The notes under the pieces are model-generated. The model was not told the origin of the DNA. It ran no database searches and saw only the letters and a list, made by a program, of their open reading frames with translations. DNA of 35,732 bases from assembly GCA_036394195.1 (NCBI GenBank), contig DASWFO010000083.1, positions 1 to 35,732 on the forward strand, in the 5' to 3' direction. This document shows, one piece after another, positions 8,117-16,314 of the stretch. How positions within the stretch are numbered: the first letter of the stretch is position 1; each line of letters starts with the position of its first letter. The stretch is from DATJPD01 sp036394195. Its GTDB lineage: Bacteria; Pseudomonadota; Alphaproteobacteria; CACIAM-22H2. The translations under genes were made by a program, and so were the position numbers.

Positions 8117-9610
8117 TCACCCCTTTAGGACGTAGCCGTAGCGCAGGTTGCTGGGATCGCGGCCGCCCCGCTCGTACTCGGCCTTGAGTGCCGCGAAGCG
8201 GTCGGTCTCGAGCCCGGCTTTCTTGATCTTGTAGTTGTAGAGCCGCGCGGAGTTCCCGCCAAAGATCGCCGTCTTGACCGGGCCATCCGCCCGTCCGAGC
8301 GGCTGGAAGCCGTACTTCTTCTGCATGGCCTCCGGAATCTCGAGCAGGCGCAGCGCCTCGATCTGCCATTGCGGCGCTCCCGTCCACACGGCGTCGGTTC
8401 CCCACACGACGTGATCGGCGCCGAGCCCTTTGACCAGCTGACCCATCATCGCCGCGGCGATATTCGGCTCGGAGACCGTGGTCAGCGCGAAGATCTGGCC
8501 GAGGTCGGCATAGACGTTGGTGACCCCGAACTTCTGCGGGATCTCGGCGAGGTCGGTCACCCATTCGACGCGGCCGGTCTGCTGGAACTGCTTCCACGCG
8601 TCCGCGACCGGGGCGCCGGCCCAGCGGTAGCCCGCGTGATAGATGACGAAATTGATCTGCGGCCAGTCCTTGGCGGCCTTGCCGACGTCGGACACGTTCG
8701 TATACGGCAGCAGGCGCGGGAATTCGCGGGCCAGCGACGGCGGGAACAATCCCTTGTGGATGCAGACGATGTTGTGGTCGGCCTTGAGGATCTTCTCATA
8801 GAACGGATAGACTAGTTTCTCATCGCTCAGCTTCCACGGGTGTTTGCTGATGTCTTTGTGCGTGTTGTCGCCGATCGTATAGCCCTTGAATGAGTCCGGC
8901 TTGTTAACCTCGATGTCGCGATCCACGCGCTCGAGCCACCCGGGCTGGTCGGGGGTAAAGACCGCGTGCGCCAGCAGCCGTTGTGAGCCGGCCTCCCGGT
9001 TCACCTTTTCGCGCGCCGCGACCGTCATCTCGTTGGTGAGGAACCAGTCCTGCGGGATATCGGACGGCGCGCTGCTGATGATCGCCACCTTGGTGTCGCT
9101 GTCGAGGAAGATCTCCTTGCGCCAGTTCTCGTACTTCAAGTCCTCGATGGTCTGCGGCTTACCGACGAGCTTCGGATTCCACCCCGCCTTGCCCACCGCC
9201 CTGCGCATCTCGACGAAGCCCTTGATGCGGGTGTCATCGCGCAGGAAATGGGTGTGGCCGTCGAAGATGAACTGAGATGAGAGGTCGCTCGCCCGCTCGG
9301 CGGCGAGTTCGACGCTGGCGGCCACCGCCCGGTTGATCCCGAATAGCGGCCCGTAGATGTCGTTCATCGCAACGAACGCCGTCGCCATGCCGGCCGCCGT
9401 CTTGAAGAACCGCCGCCGGTTGAGCCCGTTCTTGCGTCCGTACTGGTCGGCCAGATCGTTGAGCCGCGCCTCAACCTTCTTCTGGCGCTCCGTCTGCGGC
9501 ACCGGCATGAATTCTTCGCTGGCGACGATCTGCGTCGGGATCGGCGACGGATAGGAGTCGACTTCGGCCGGCCTCAGCTTGGCGAGCTCATCGGGGCTCA
9601 GCAGATGCAT
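8117..9610 (-). CDS. Amidohydrolase (TIM-barrel metal-dependent hydrolase), Tat-type export signal
   Basis: The 497-aa protein starts at ATG 9610 with GGAG about eight bases upstream; the open frame continues further upstream but without support. After an unusually long ~62-residue N-terminal region comes a twin-arginine motif (NRRRFFK, residues 64-70) and a hydrophobic stretch (TAAGMATAFVAM), suggesting Tat export of a folded metalloprotein. The catalytic barrel begins at residue ~115 with FDGHTHF (H119, H121 metal ligands). Later metal or active-site residues are visible in CIHKG, IYHAGY and GTDAVW. The fold is the amidohydrolase-2 family, which includes decarboxylases and lactonases. The substrate cannot be told. 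It leads a three-gene operon divergent from soxX. Confidence 0.87.
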   Translation of the reverse strand: MHLLSPDELAKLRPAEVDSYPSPIPTQIVASEEFMPVPQTERQKKVEARLNDLADQYGRKNGLNRRRFFKTAAGMATAFVAMNDIYGPLFGINRAVAASVELAAERASDLSSQFIFDGHTHFLRDDTRIKGFVEMRRAVGKAGWNPKLVGKPQTIEDLKYENWRKEIFLDSDTKVAIISSAPSDIPQDWFLTNEMTVAAREKVNREAGSQRLLAHAVFTPDQPGWLERVDRDIEVNKPDSFKGYTIGDNTHKDISKHPWKLSDEKLVYPFYEKILKADHNIVCIHKGLFPPSLAREFPRLLPYTNVSDVGKAAKDWPQINFVIYHAGYRWAGAPVADAWKQFQQTGRVEWVTDLAEIPQKFGVTNVYADLGQIFALTTVSEPNIAAAMMGQLVKGLGADHVVWGTDAVWTGAPQWQIEALRLLEIPEAMQKKYGFQPLGRADGPVKTAIFGGNSARLYNYKIKKAGLETDRFAALKAEYERGGRDPSNLRYGYVLKG

Positions 9611-9763
9611 GGGGGTTCTCCGGTCTGCGCTGCTTAGGCGCCTGATTTTACCCATAATTATTGCGGCCCTGCGATAGCTTTGATAAGGTCGCCGCCCTCG
9701 CCTAAAAATGAGCAGACAAAGCAGCGCGAAGGCGCTAGCGCTGACCGTCGAGGTGTTCCGATC
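9611..9763. promoter_or_regulatory. Divergent promoter region between amidohydrolase operon and sox operon
   Basis: This 153-base intergenic stretch must hold promoters for both operons. It has an AT-rich centre (ATTTTACCCATAATTATTG, ~9643-9661). I see a weak candidate -10 (TAAAAT) on the minus strand, but no convincing full sigma70 pair for either direction. A short perfect palindrome GCGCTAGCGC at 9732-9741 lies just upstream of the soxX ribosome-binding site and could be an operator. The presence of promoters is inferred from gene arrangement. Confidence 0.45.
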
Positions 9764-10231
9764 ATGAACCGACCCGCTGCCGCAGCCTTGCTGGGAACCT
9801 TGATCGCTGCCGGTGCCGTCGGGCTCGCCTTCGCGCAGGCGTCGACCCAGCCTCTGGCCAGGTTTCAGATCAAGGACGGCGCCATCGCCGCCTCGCTGAC
9901 CGGCCGGGCGGGCGATGCGCGCAAGGGGCGCGAGGTGGCGGTCAACCGGCAGCTCGGCAACTGCCTGGCCTGCCATGTGATCAGCGCTTTGAAGGAGGAG
10001 CCGTATCACGGCAATGTCGGCCCAAGCCTCGACGGCGTGGCGGGCCGGCTCACCGAAGGCGAGATGCGGCTGCGCGTCGTCGACCCGACGAAGCTCAACC
10101 CCGATACGATGATGCCCCCGTTCTACCGCGTCGACGGCCTCAACAAGGTGATGACGCCGTTTCAGGGCAAGTCCATCCTCACCGCCGAGCAGGTCGAGGA
10201 TGTGGTGGCATTTCTCAAGACGCTCAGGTAG
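9764..10231 (+). CDS. soxX: Sulfur oxidation c-type cytochrome SoxX
   Basis: The 155-aa product has a Sec signal peptide (hydrophobic AAAALLGTLIAAGAVGLAFA, cut near AFAQA), one heme site CLACH (C67, C70, H71) and a distal methionine in DTMMPPF (M116/M117), as in SoxX. It pairs with SoxA to form the SoxXA cytochrome, which attaches thiosulfate to SoxY oxidatively in the periplasm. The ATG at 9764 with GAGGTG eight bases upstream is chosen; a 28-codon upstream extension in the same frame would bury the signal peptide and is rejected. It is the first gene of soxXYZAB, with a 30-base gap to soxY. Confidence 0.95.
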   Translation: MNRPAAAALLGTLIAAGAVGLAFAQASTQPLARFQIKDGAIAASLTGRAGDARKGREVAVNRQLGNCLACHVISALKEEPYHGNVGPSLDGVAGRLTEGEMRLRVVDPTKLNPDTMMPPFYRVDGLNKVMTPFQGKSILTAEQVEDVVAFLKTLR

Positions 10232-10261
10232 GCGGGCCAGATGACCGCGAAGGAGTTAGGC

Positions 10262-10729
10262 ATGGATCTTCCCCCGGCGCTCAGCCGCCGCATCGTGCTG
10301 ATCGGCGCCGCCGGCCTGGCGAGCGGATTGATCGCCGGACGCGACGCCACGGCCCAGGCACTGCAGCCCGGCGCGCATGTCCAGGTGCTGAACAAGCTGG
10401 TCGGCGGCAAGAAGGCGACGCCCGGCAGGATCAAGCTGCGCATTCCCGAGATCGCCGAGAACGGCAACACGGTGCCGATGACCGTGAGCGTCGACAGCCC
10501 GATGACCCCGGACAATTACGTCAAGGCGGTTCATATCGTGACCGACAACAACCCCCGGCCCGAGGTGTCGTCGTTCTATTTCACGCCGGCGAATGGCAAG
10601 GCCGAAGTGTCGACGCGCATCAGGCTCGCGGAGACCATGCACGTCATCGCCTATGCCGAGCTCAGCGACGGCTCCGTCTGGTCCGACCAGGCCGAAGCCA
10701 AGGTCACGATCGGTGGCTGCGGCGGCTGA
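10262..10729 (+). CDS. soxY: Thiosulfate oxidation carrier protein SoxY
   Basis: The 155-aa protein ends in IGGCGG, the swinging-arm motif whose cysteine (C153) carries the sulfur intermediate. A Tat signal is present at the N-terminus (SRRIVLIGAAGL), as expected because SoxYZ is exported folded, with SoxZ as passenger. The ATG at 10262 has an AAGGAG six bases upstream and is preferred to an in-frame ATG seven codons earlier at 10241. The middle (VPMTVSVDSPM) matches the SoxY immunoglobulin-like fold. It lies between soxX and soxZ in the operon. Confidence 0.96.
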   Translation: MDLPPALSRRIVLIGAAGLASGLIAGRDATAQALQPGAHVQVLNKLVGGKKATPGRIKLRIPEIAENGNTVPMTVSVDSPMTPDNYVKAVHIVTDNNPRPEVSSFYFTPANGKAEVSTRIRLAETMHVIAYAELSDGSVWSDQAEAKVTIGGCGG

Positions 10730-10758
10730 CCCCGCCGAGGCCTTTCAGGAGAACCGTC

Positions 10759-11079
10759 ATGCCCACCGCCCGCATCCGCCTTCCCGCCGGCATCAAGAAA
10801 GGCGAGGTCATCGAAGTGAAGACCCTGGTCACCCATGCGATGGAGTCCGGTCAGCGCAAGGACGCCAACGGCCAGGTCATCCCGCGCAAGATCCTCAATA
10901 AGTTCGTCTGCACCTATAACGGCAAGGAGATCTTCCGCGCCGATCTGTGGCCGGCGATTTCCGCCAATCCCTATATCGCTTTTTTCATCAAGGCAGCCGA
11001 CTCCGGGACGCTGGATTTCGCCTGGACCGACGACGACGGCTCGGTGATCAAGGAAAGCGCCAAGATCGAGGTCACCTGA
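10759..11079 (+). CDS. soxZ: Thiosulfate oxidation carrier complex protein SoxZ
   Basis: The 106-aa protein has typical SoxZ length and blocks (IKKGEVIEVKTLVTHAMESG, NKFVCTYNG, SGTLDFAWTDDDG). It has no signal peptide, as usual, because it travels with SoxY through the Tat pathway. AGGAG lies seven bases upstream of the ATG. SoxZ binds SoxY and helps present the carrier arm to SoxXA and SoxB. A 29-base gap separates it from soxY and 26 bases from soxA. Confidence 0.96.
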   Translation: MPTARIRLPAGIKKGEVIEVKTLVTHAMESGQRKDANGQVIPRKILNKFVCTYNGKEIFRADLWPAISANPYIAFFIKAADSGTLDFAWTDDDGSVIKESAKIEVT

Positions 11080-11105
11080 GAGTGCGGCGCACACCGGGAG
11101 GAGCG

Positions 11106-11963
11106 ATGACGAAGCGTCTCTGGGCAGGCGCCGCGGCGGCGGCGGCCGCGGTGGCGGTGATTGTCGCGGCTTGTGCCGCCGACGGCCCGCCGGCGAAGAT
11201 CCCGCTGCCCGCCGACGGCACGGCCGGCGGCCACAAGAGCGAGCCGGTCAGCGCCTTCGAGGTCCAGGGCAAGAAATCCGGCTATCTCTACGCCACGCCC
11301 GAGACCCAGGCGATGGAGAACGACGACGGCGAGAACCCCGCCTCGCTGTGGCTCGAGCAGGGCGAGGCGCTATGGACGAAGAAAGACGGCGAGGCCGGAA
11401 AGTCCTGCGGCTCCTGCCACGGAGCGGCGGCCAACCTGCGCGGCGTCGGCACGACGTATCCCAAGGTCAGCAAGGTCACCGGCAAGCTGTTCACCATCGA
11501 GGACCAGATCAATTACTGTCGCACCGAGTATATGAAGGCGCCGCCGTTCAAACTGGAAACCCAGGACATGCTCGGCATGGCGATCTTCGTGATGTACCAG
11601 TCGCGCGGTTTGCCCATGAACGTCTCCGTCGACGGCCCGGCGAAGCCCTATTTCGAGGAAGGTGATCGGCTCTATCACACCCGGCGTGGGCAGATGAACG
11701 TCGCCTGCACGCAATGCCACGAAAACAACGCCGGCAACTATATCCGCGCCGATCTCCTGTCGGAGGGCTACAGCAACGGCTTTCCTCTCTATCGCTTGGC
11801 TTGGCAACGGGCGGGCTCGTTCGATTACCGGATGGAGGAGTGCTACGGCCGAGTCCGCGCCCAGCCGGAGCCTTACGGCTCGGAGGAGCTGAAGAAGCTT
11901 CAGCTCTACGTCGCGTGGCGCTCGAACGGCTTGCCGGTGGAAACACCCGCGGTGCGCCGATAA
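11106..11963 (+). CDS. soxA: Diheme cytochrome SoxA
   Basis: The 285-aa product has two heme-binding motifs, CGSCH (C101-H105) and CTQCH (C201-H205). Cysteine ligands are in NYCRTE (C138) and EECYGRVRAQ (C246); the latter is the active-site cysteine that becomes a persulfide in SoxA. It is therefore the diheme type. The N-terminal hydrophobic segment ends VIVAAC at C23, so either Sec cleavage or lipidation is possible. The start at 11106 has GGAG immediately upstream; the longer open frame starting at 10947 overlaps soxZ and is not real. With SoxX it forms the initiating enzyme of the Sox cycle. Confidence 0.95.
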   Translation: MTKRLWAGAAAAAAAVAVIVAACAADGPPAKIPLPADGTAGGHKSEPVSAFEVQGKKSGYLYATPETQAMENDDGENPASLWLEQGEALWTKKDGEAGKSCGSCHGAAANLRGVGTTYPKVSKVTGKLFTIEDQINYCRTEYMKAPPFKLETQDMLGMAIFVMYQSRGLPMNVSVDGPAKPYFEEGDRLYHTRRGQMNVACTQCHENNAGNYIRADLLSEGYSNGFPLYRLAWQRAGSFDYRMEECYGRVRAQPEPYGSEELKKLQLYVAWRSNGLPVETPAVRR

Positions 11964-12000
11964 AGAGCGCCGCGCGCCGATACCCGAAGGCGGATCGTCG

Positions 12001-13686
12001 ATGCTGACCCGGCGCCATGTCCTGCGCGCGTCGATGGCCGCGGCGGCCCTGCTCGGGCCGGCCCGCGCGGCGCGGGCTGCGACCCGCCAGGACCTGACTC
12101 AAGACGAGCTGCTGCGGTTTCCAGCGACCGGGCAGGTCACTCTCCTCCACTTCACAGATATCCACGCACAGCTCCTGCCGGTCTATTTCCGCGAGCCGAG
12201 TTGGAACCTCGGCGTCGGCACGGCGCGCGGTCAGGTTCCGCATCTCACCGGTCAGGCCTTCCTCCGGCATTACGGACTGCGCACCGACACGCGCGACGCC
12301 TACGCCCTGACGTCGGATGATTTCGTGGCTCTGGCGCGCAGCTACGGCCGGCTCGGCGGCATCGACCGGATCGCCACGCTGGTCAAGGCCATCCGCGCCG
12401 AGCGGCCCGGCCGGACGCTGATGCTCGACGGCGGCGACAGCTGGCAGGGCTCCTATACGGCGCTGGCCACACGCGGCGAGGACATGGTGCGGGTCATGAA
12501 CGGCCTCGGTGTCGAGGCGATGACCGGCCATTGGGAGTTCACCCATGGACAGGCACGGGTGACGGAGCTGATCCGGAAGCTCAAGTTCCCGTTTCTCGCC
12601 GGAAATATCCGCGACACGACCTGGGAAGAGGAGGTGTTTCCCGGCGATGCGATGTTCGAGCGCGGTGGGGTCAAGGTGGCGGTGATCGGCCAGGCGTTTC
12701 CCTACACGCCGATCGCCAATCCGCGCTGGATGATTCCCGACTGGTCGTTCGGCATCGCCGAGGACCGGGTGCGGCAGCGCGTCGATAAGGTTCGCGCCGA
12801 CGGCGCCGAGCTGGTCGTCCTGCTGTCGCATAACGGATTTGATGTCGACCACAAGCTCGCCGGCCGGGTCAGCGGCATCGACGTCATCCTCTCCGGCCAC
12901 ACGCACGATGCGCTGCCGGAGCCGGTGCGGATCAAGGACACGCTGCTGGTCGCGTCGGGCAGCCACGGTAAATTCCTCTCGCGCCTCGACGTCGAAGTGA
13001 AGAACAAGCGGGTGGCCGCTTGGCGCTACCGTCTGCTGCCGGTCTTCGCCGATGTCATATCCCCCGATGCCGAGATGGCGGCGTTGGTGCGCGAGGTGCG
13101 CGCACCCTATGCGCAGGAGCTCGGTCGCGTGGTGGGGCGGACCGACAGCCTCCTCTATCGCCGCGGGAACTTCGCCGGCACGTTCGACGACCTGATCTGC
13201 CAGGCCCTGCTCGCCGAGCGCGATGCGGAGATCGCGCTGTCGCCGGGGTTCCGTTGGGGCACCTCGCTCCTGCCGCGCTCCGACATCACCGTCGAAGACA
13301 TCTACAACCAGACCGCGATCACCTACCCGAACGCCTATCGCTCCGAGATGACCGGCGCCTTCCTGAAGCAGATTCTGGAGGATGTCGCCGACAACCTGTT
13401 CAATGCCGATCCCTATTATCAGCAGGGCGGTGACATGGTTCGGGTCGGCGGCCTGACCTACACCATGGACGTGCGGGCGAAGATCGGGCGGCGAATTGTG
13501 GATTTGCGGCGGGCGCGCGACGGCGAGCCGATCGATGCCGCCAAGCCTTACGTCGTCGCCGGCTGGGCCTCGGTCAATGAAGGCGTCGAAGGGCCGCCGG
13601 TCTGGGACGTGCTATCCCGCCACATCGCCGCCCGGAAAACCGTCCGGCTCGCGCCGAGCCGCGCGATCAAAGTCGTCAATTCCTGA
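12001..13686 (+). CDS. soxB: Thiosulfohydrolase SoxB (dimanganese, 5'-nucleotidase family)
   Basis: The 561-aa protein begins with a Tat signal (LTRRHVLRASMAAAALL). Metal ligands of the calcineurin-like phosphoesterase core are visible: FTDIHAQ (D53, H55), MLDGGDSWQG (D143/D146), the SoxB-typical GHWEFT (H177), LLSHNG (H277) and SGHTHD (H300, H302). The C-terminal half is the 5'-nucleotidase C domain (ITVEDIYNQTAITYPN). SoxB hydrolyses the sulfate group from SoxY-bound sulfonate. It is the last gene of the operon, 37 bases after soxA; no soxC or soxD follows. Confidence 0.96.
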   Translation: MLTRRHVLRASMAAAALLGPARAARAATRQDLTQDELLRFPATGQVTLLHFTDIHAQLLPVYFREPSWNLGVGTARGQVPHLTGQAFLRHYGLRTDTRDAYALTSDDFVALARSYGRLGGIDRIATLVKAIRAERPGRTLMLDGGDSWQGSYTALATRGEDMVRVMNGLGVEAMTGHWEFTHGQARVTELIRKLKFPFLAGNIRDTTWEEEVFPGDAMFERGGVKVAVIGQAFPYTPIANPRWMIPDWSFGIAEDRVRQRVDKVRADGAELVVLLSHNGFDVDHKLAGRVSGIDVILSGHTHDALPEPVRIKDTLLVASGSHGKFLSRLDVEVKNKRVAAWRYRLLPVFADVISPDAEMAALVREVRAPYAQELGRVVGRTDSLLYRRGNFAGTFDDLICQALLAERDAEIALSPGFRWGTSLLPRSDITVEDIYNQTAITYPNAYRSEMTGAFLKQILEDVADNLFNADPYYQQGGDMVRVGGLTYTMDVRAKIGRRIVDLRRARDGEPIDAAKPYVVAGWASVNEGVEGPPVWDVLSRHIAARKTVRLAPSRAIKVVNS

Positions 13687-13890
13687 TCGGCCCCGAGAAC
13701 GACTGCCGGTTGCAGACAATTTTACTAAATAGCTGTTATTAACCATGTTTTTATAGATATGGTTGACCCGCCTAAAAACTCATCTACTATTTGACGATTG
13801 CGCGGGTTTTCCATCGGATCTCCCGGTTTTACCCACAGATATATCCGCGCTTATATCCACAGGCGGCCGGGGGGCGCCGCGAGGCCAACC
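13687..13890. other. AT-richer intergenic stretch after soxB
   Basis: About 200 bases without a supported gene and visibly richer in A/T than its surroundings. An imperfect stem-loop, AACCAT...ATGGTT (13741-13764), is too weak to call a terminator. Two near-matches to a DnaA-type box (TTACCCACA at 13829 and ATATCCACA at 13853) occur next to each other. It presumably carries the end of the sox transcript and the promoter for the small gene at 13891. Confidence 0.4.
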
Positions 13891-14097
13891 GTGAAGCCGA
13901 TCGAGCCCAACGTCAGTCCCTATCTCCAGCAACCGTTGCGAACGCTGGAACAGGTGCGCCAGGAGCGCGAGCGCCGGCAGCGCGAACAGGCTGACGCCGG
14001 GGCGACGCCCGCCCCCGCGGCTGCGACGCCGAAGACAGATATAAAGAGCGACACGGCGCCCGCGGTGTCGCCGACGCGCGTCGATCAGACGGCCTGA
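13891..14097 (+). CDS. Small hypothetical protein, 68 aa
   Basis: A GTG at 13891 has GAGG six bases upstream and gives a 68-aa product. The open frame extends upstream to an ATG at 13798, but that part reads like non-coding sequence. The protein has a short ordered start (KPIEPNVSPYLQQPLRTLEQV), a charged helical stretch (RQERERRQREQAD) and a disordered Ala/Pro/Thr-rich tail. No domain, membrane segment or signal is recognised. It lies after soxB and converges on soxW with five bases between the stops. No function is proposed. Confidence 0.55.
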   Translation: MKPIEPNVSPYLQQPLRTLEQVRQERERRQREQADAGATPAPAAATPKTDIKSDTAPAVSPTRVDQTA

Positions 14098-14102
14098 AGT
14101 CG

Positions 14103-14714
14103 TTAGCCGCCGGCTTTGTCCGAGCCGTCCGGCCGGCCCGCCCGCCGCTGCATGTATTGGCGGAACGTGGCGGTCTCGTAGCCGCGGTCGTAGACGAATG
14201 CGAACATGCCTTCGAACAGGCCCGGCTGGAAGTAGCCCGGCATGCGCGCGACCTCGACCGCGGGGCCGCTCTTCCCTTCGACCGCGTCGGCCGAGGCGGG
14301 AAGGAATTGGATCGTCGGCGTCCCGATCACGCCGTTCTTTTTCGCGAGCTCCTTCTCCGACAGCACCTGGCCGTCGAAATCGGTAACCTCGCGGGCGCCG
14401 TTCAGATCGAGCTGGAGAATGTTGAACCGCTCGCGGATATACGCGTTGACCGCCGGGTCGGTGAAATTGACCCGATGCATCTCCTTGCAATACGGACAGC
14501 CGCGCTGATCCCAGAGAAGGGCCAGCCGTTTGCCCTGTGCGGTCGACTCCGCAAGGTCGTCCTTTAGAACCAGGAAGCTGGTCAGGAACCACGACTGAGC
14601 GTATCGGCCGTCGTCGAGAAGGACCGGCTCGATCCGCTTCGGATCGGCGGCGCGGCCGGCCGCCGGCAGCACGGTCACCGCCGAGGCGCCCAGCAGAAAC
14701 AACCGTCGGTTCAT
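14103..14714 (-). CDS. soxW: SoxW-like periplasmic thioredoxin
   Basis: The ATG at 14714 (MNRRLFLLGASAVTVLPAA) starts with a signal peptide and has GGGAG five bases upstream; an upstream ATG in the same frame (14762) runs into the previous gene and is rejected. The 203-aa protein has a thioredoxin-like active site RGCPYC (C73, C76) and the cis-proline motif GTPT (P133), with the long helical C-terminal part of SoxW/thioredoxin_2 proteins. SoxW in known sox clusters keeps the SoxYZ cysteine reduced and active. It follows the solute-binding protein gene by 25 bases, so both are probably one transcript. Confidence 0.82.
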   Translation of the reverse strand: MNRRLFLLGASAVTVLPAAGRAADPKRIEPVLLDDGRYAQSWFLTSFLVLKDDLAESTAQGKRLALLWDQRGCPYCKEMHRVNFTDPAVNAYIRERFNILQLDLNGAREVTDFDGQVLSEKELAKKNGVIGTPTIQFLPASADAVEGKSGPAVEVARMPGYFQPGLFEGMFAFVYDRGYETATFRQYMQRRAGRPDGSDKAGG

Positions 14715-14739
14715 GACTACTCCCTCATGTACCCGCGCG

Positions 14740-16314
14740 TCAGTTCTGCGCCAGCCATACATCGGTGAGATCCTGGTTGATGTAATGGCTGGGGAGGATT
14801 TTCCAACCCTTCAAGGCCTTCGACGTCGCCACGATGCGCTGCCACCACAGGACCGGTGCCGTCCAGCCTTGCTCGAACAGGCGGGCCTCGAACTGACGGA
14901 TCAGTCGCGCGCGCTCCTCGTCGGACGTGGTGCGCTTTTGCTTGTCGAACAAGTCGTCGAGCGTGCGGTCGGTGAAGTGGCTGAAGTTCCGCGGTGACTT
15001 GTCGAACGAGATATAGAGCGCCAGGAGGTTGTTCGGCTCGTCGATGTCCGAGCAGGTGGCGTCGAGCCCGACGTCGAAATTACCCGCCAGATACGTGGCT
15101 TTCTGCTGCGCCACGTCGAGCGGCGTGTTCTCGGCCGAGACGCCGATCTGCCGCCACTGATCGATCAGGTACACGGCGACGGGCGAGAACGGGTCGGGCA
15201 CGGTCCGGGTCACCAGCTTGAACTTGAGCCCCTCCGCACCGGCCTCCTTGAGCAGACGCTTGGCTTCGGCCCGCGCCGCATTGGCGTCGCGCCCGAAGCC
15301 CGGATACTTGACGAGCTCGTCCTCCGGGATGGCGAGTGGCGCTCCCGGGCGCAGCACGCCGCCGACCGCTTTGACGAAGGTGACCTTGGACAAGGCCTGC
15401 GCCCCGCGCCACCGGTCGATGGCGAGCGAGAGGGCGTGCCGGACCCGGACGTCGTCGTAAGGCTTTTTCTGCGAGTTGAAGAACAGGTCGAGCTTACAGG
15501 TCCATGGCGACTCGGCGACATTGAACCTGTCGCCGGCCCCGCTTTGGATCGAATCTCGCTGGGCGGGAGTGAGGCCGCGGAACTCCGCCATGATCTGTCC
15601 GCCTTTCAGCGCATTCACCATCGCAGGGCCCTTGATGAAGACGGCCCGGAAGCCGTCGAGGTAGGGCTTGCCCGGCTCGTAATAGTTCTCGAACCGCTGG
15701 CCGGTCCAATGCGAGCCGCGCGCGTGCTCGACGAACTTGTAGGGGCCGGTCCCCATGATGTGGGTCTCCGGCCAGCGCGGGTCTTCCTTCAGCTTGGCGG
15801 CGCTGTAGACGCAGTTCCACGGCGAGGCCAAGGTCAGCAGCATCGACGAATTGGGGGCCGCGAGCTTGAAAACGACGGTCTGCGCGTCGGGCGTCTCGAT
15901 CGAGGCGATGTCCTCGAAATCGGCTTGGCGCACCGAGACGATGCCCTCGGGCGGCTTGCGGATGCGCTCGAAGGTCGCCTTCACGTCCGCCGACGTCAGG
16001 GGCGAGCCGTCGTGGAATTTCACACCGGAGCGGAGCTTGAAGCCGTAAGTCAGTTTGTCCGGCGACACCGTCCACGTTTCCGCGAGGTCGGGTTTGATAG
16101 CTGGGTATTTGTCGGGATCGAACTTCATCAGCCGCGAATAATGCGTGCCGACGGTCTGCATCTCGACGAAGGTGGTCGTGGCCTGGCAATCGTAGTTCGG
16201 CGGCTCGGCATCGAGACCGTATATCAGCGTGCCGCCGCGCTGGGGCGTCTGCGCGGCGGCGGCGCCCGCCATGCCGAGTGTAAAGGCAATGACCAGATAC
16301 GCGTACTTCAGCAT
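14740..16314 (-). CDS. ABC transporter substrate-binding protein, family 5 (peptide/nickel/opine type)
   Basis: The 524-aa protein has a signal peptide (YAYLVIAFTLGMAGAAAAQ) and the family-5 solute-binding pattern: RGGTLIYGLDAEPPN, the stretch GVKFHDGSPLTSADVKATFERI, MGTGPYKF and VRHALSLAIDR. GAGGGG lies five bases upstream of the ATG. Such proteins bind peptides, opines, heme or sugars in the periplasm and hand them to an ABC permease. No permease or ATPase gene is found in the window, so this is an orphan binding protein here. It precedes soxW, but whether it is related to sulfur metabolism is unknown. Confidence 0.9.
   Translation of the reverse strand: MLKYAYLVIAFTLGMAGAAAAQTPQRGGTLIYGLDAEPPNYDCQATTTFVEMQTVGTHYSRLMKFDPDKYPAIKPDLAETWTVSPDKLTYGFKLRSGVKFHDGSPLTSADVKATFERIRKPPEGIVSVRQADFEDIASIETPDAQTVVFKLAAPNSSMLLTLASPWNCVYSAAKLKEDPRWPETHIMGTGPYKFVEHARGSHWTGQRFENYYEPGKPYLDGFRAVFIKGPAMVNALKGGQIMAEFRGLTPAQRDSIQSGAGDRFNVAESPWTCKLDLFFNSQKKPYDDVRVRHALSLAIDRWRGAQALSKVTFVKAVGGVLRPGAPLAIPEDELVKYPGFGRDANAARAEAKRLLKEAGAEGLKFKLVTRTVPDPFSPVAVYLIDQWRQIGVSAENTPLDVAQQKATYLAGNFDVGLDATCSDIDEPNNLLALYISFDKSPRNFSHFTDRTLDDLFDKQKRTTSDEERARLIRQFEARLFEQGWTAPVLWWQRIVATSKALKGWKILPSHYINQDLTDVWLAQN

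Noticed and set aside
10947..11105. Upstream extension of soxA
   Set aside because: It overlaps soxZ, lacks a ribosome-binding site and would place the signal sequence internally.
11548..12966. Minus-strand 472-codon frame
   Set aside because: Antisense to the end of soxA and most of soxB, both of which have all expected motifs.
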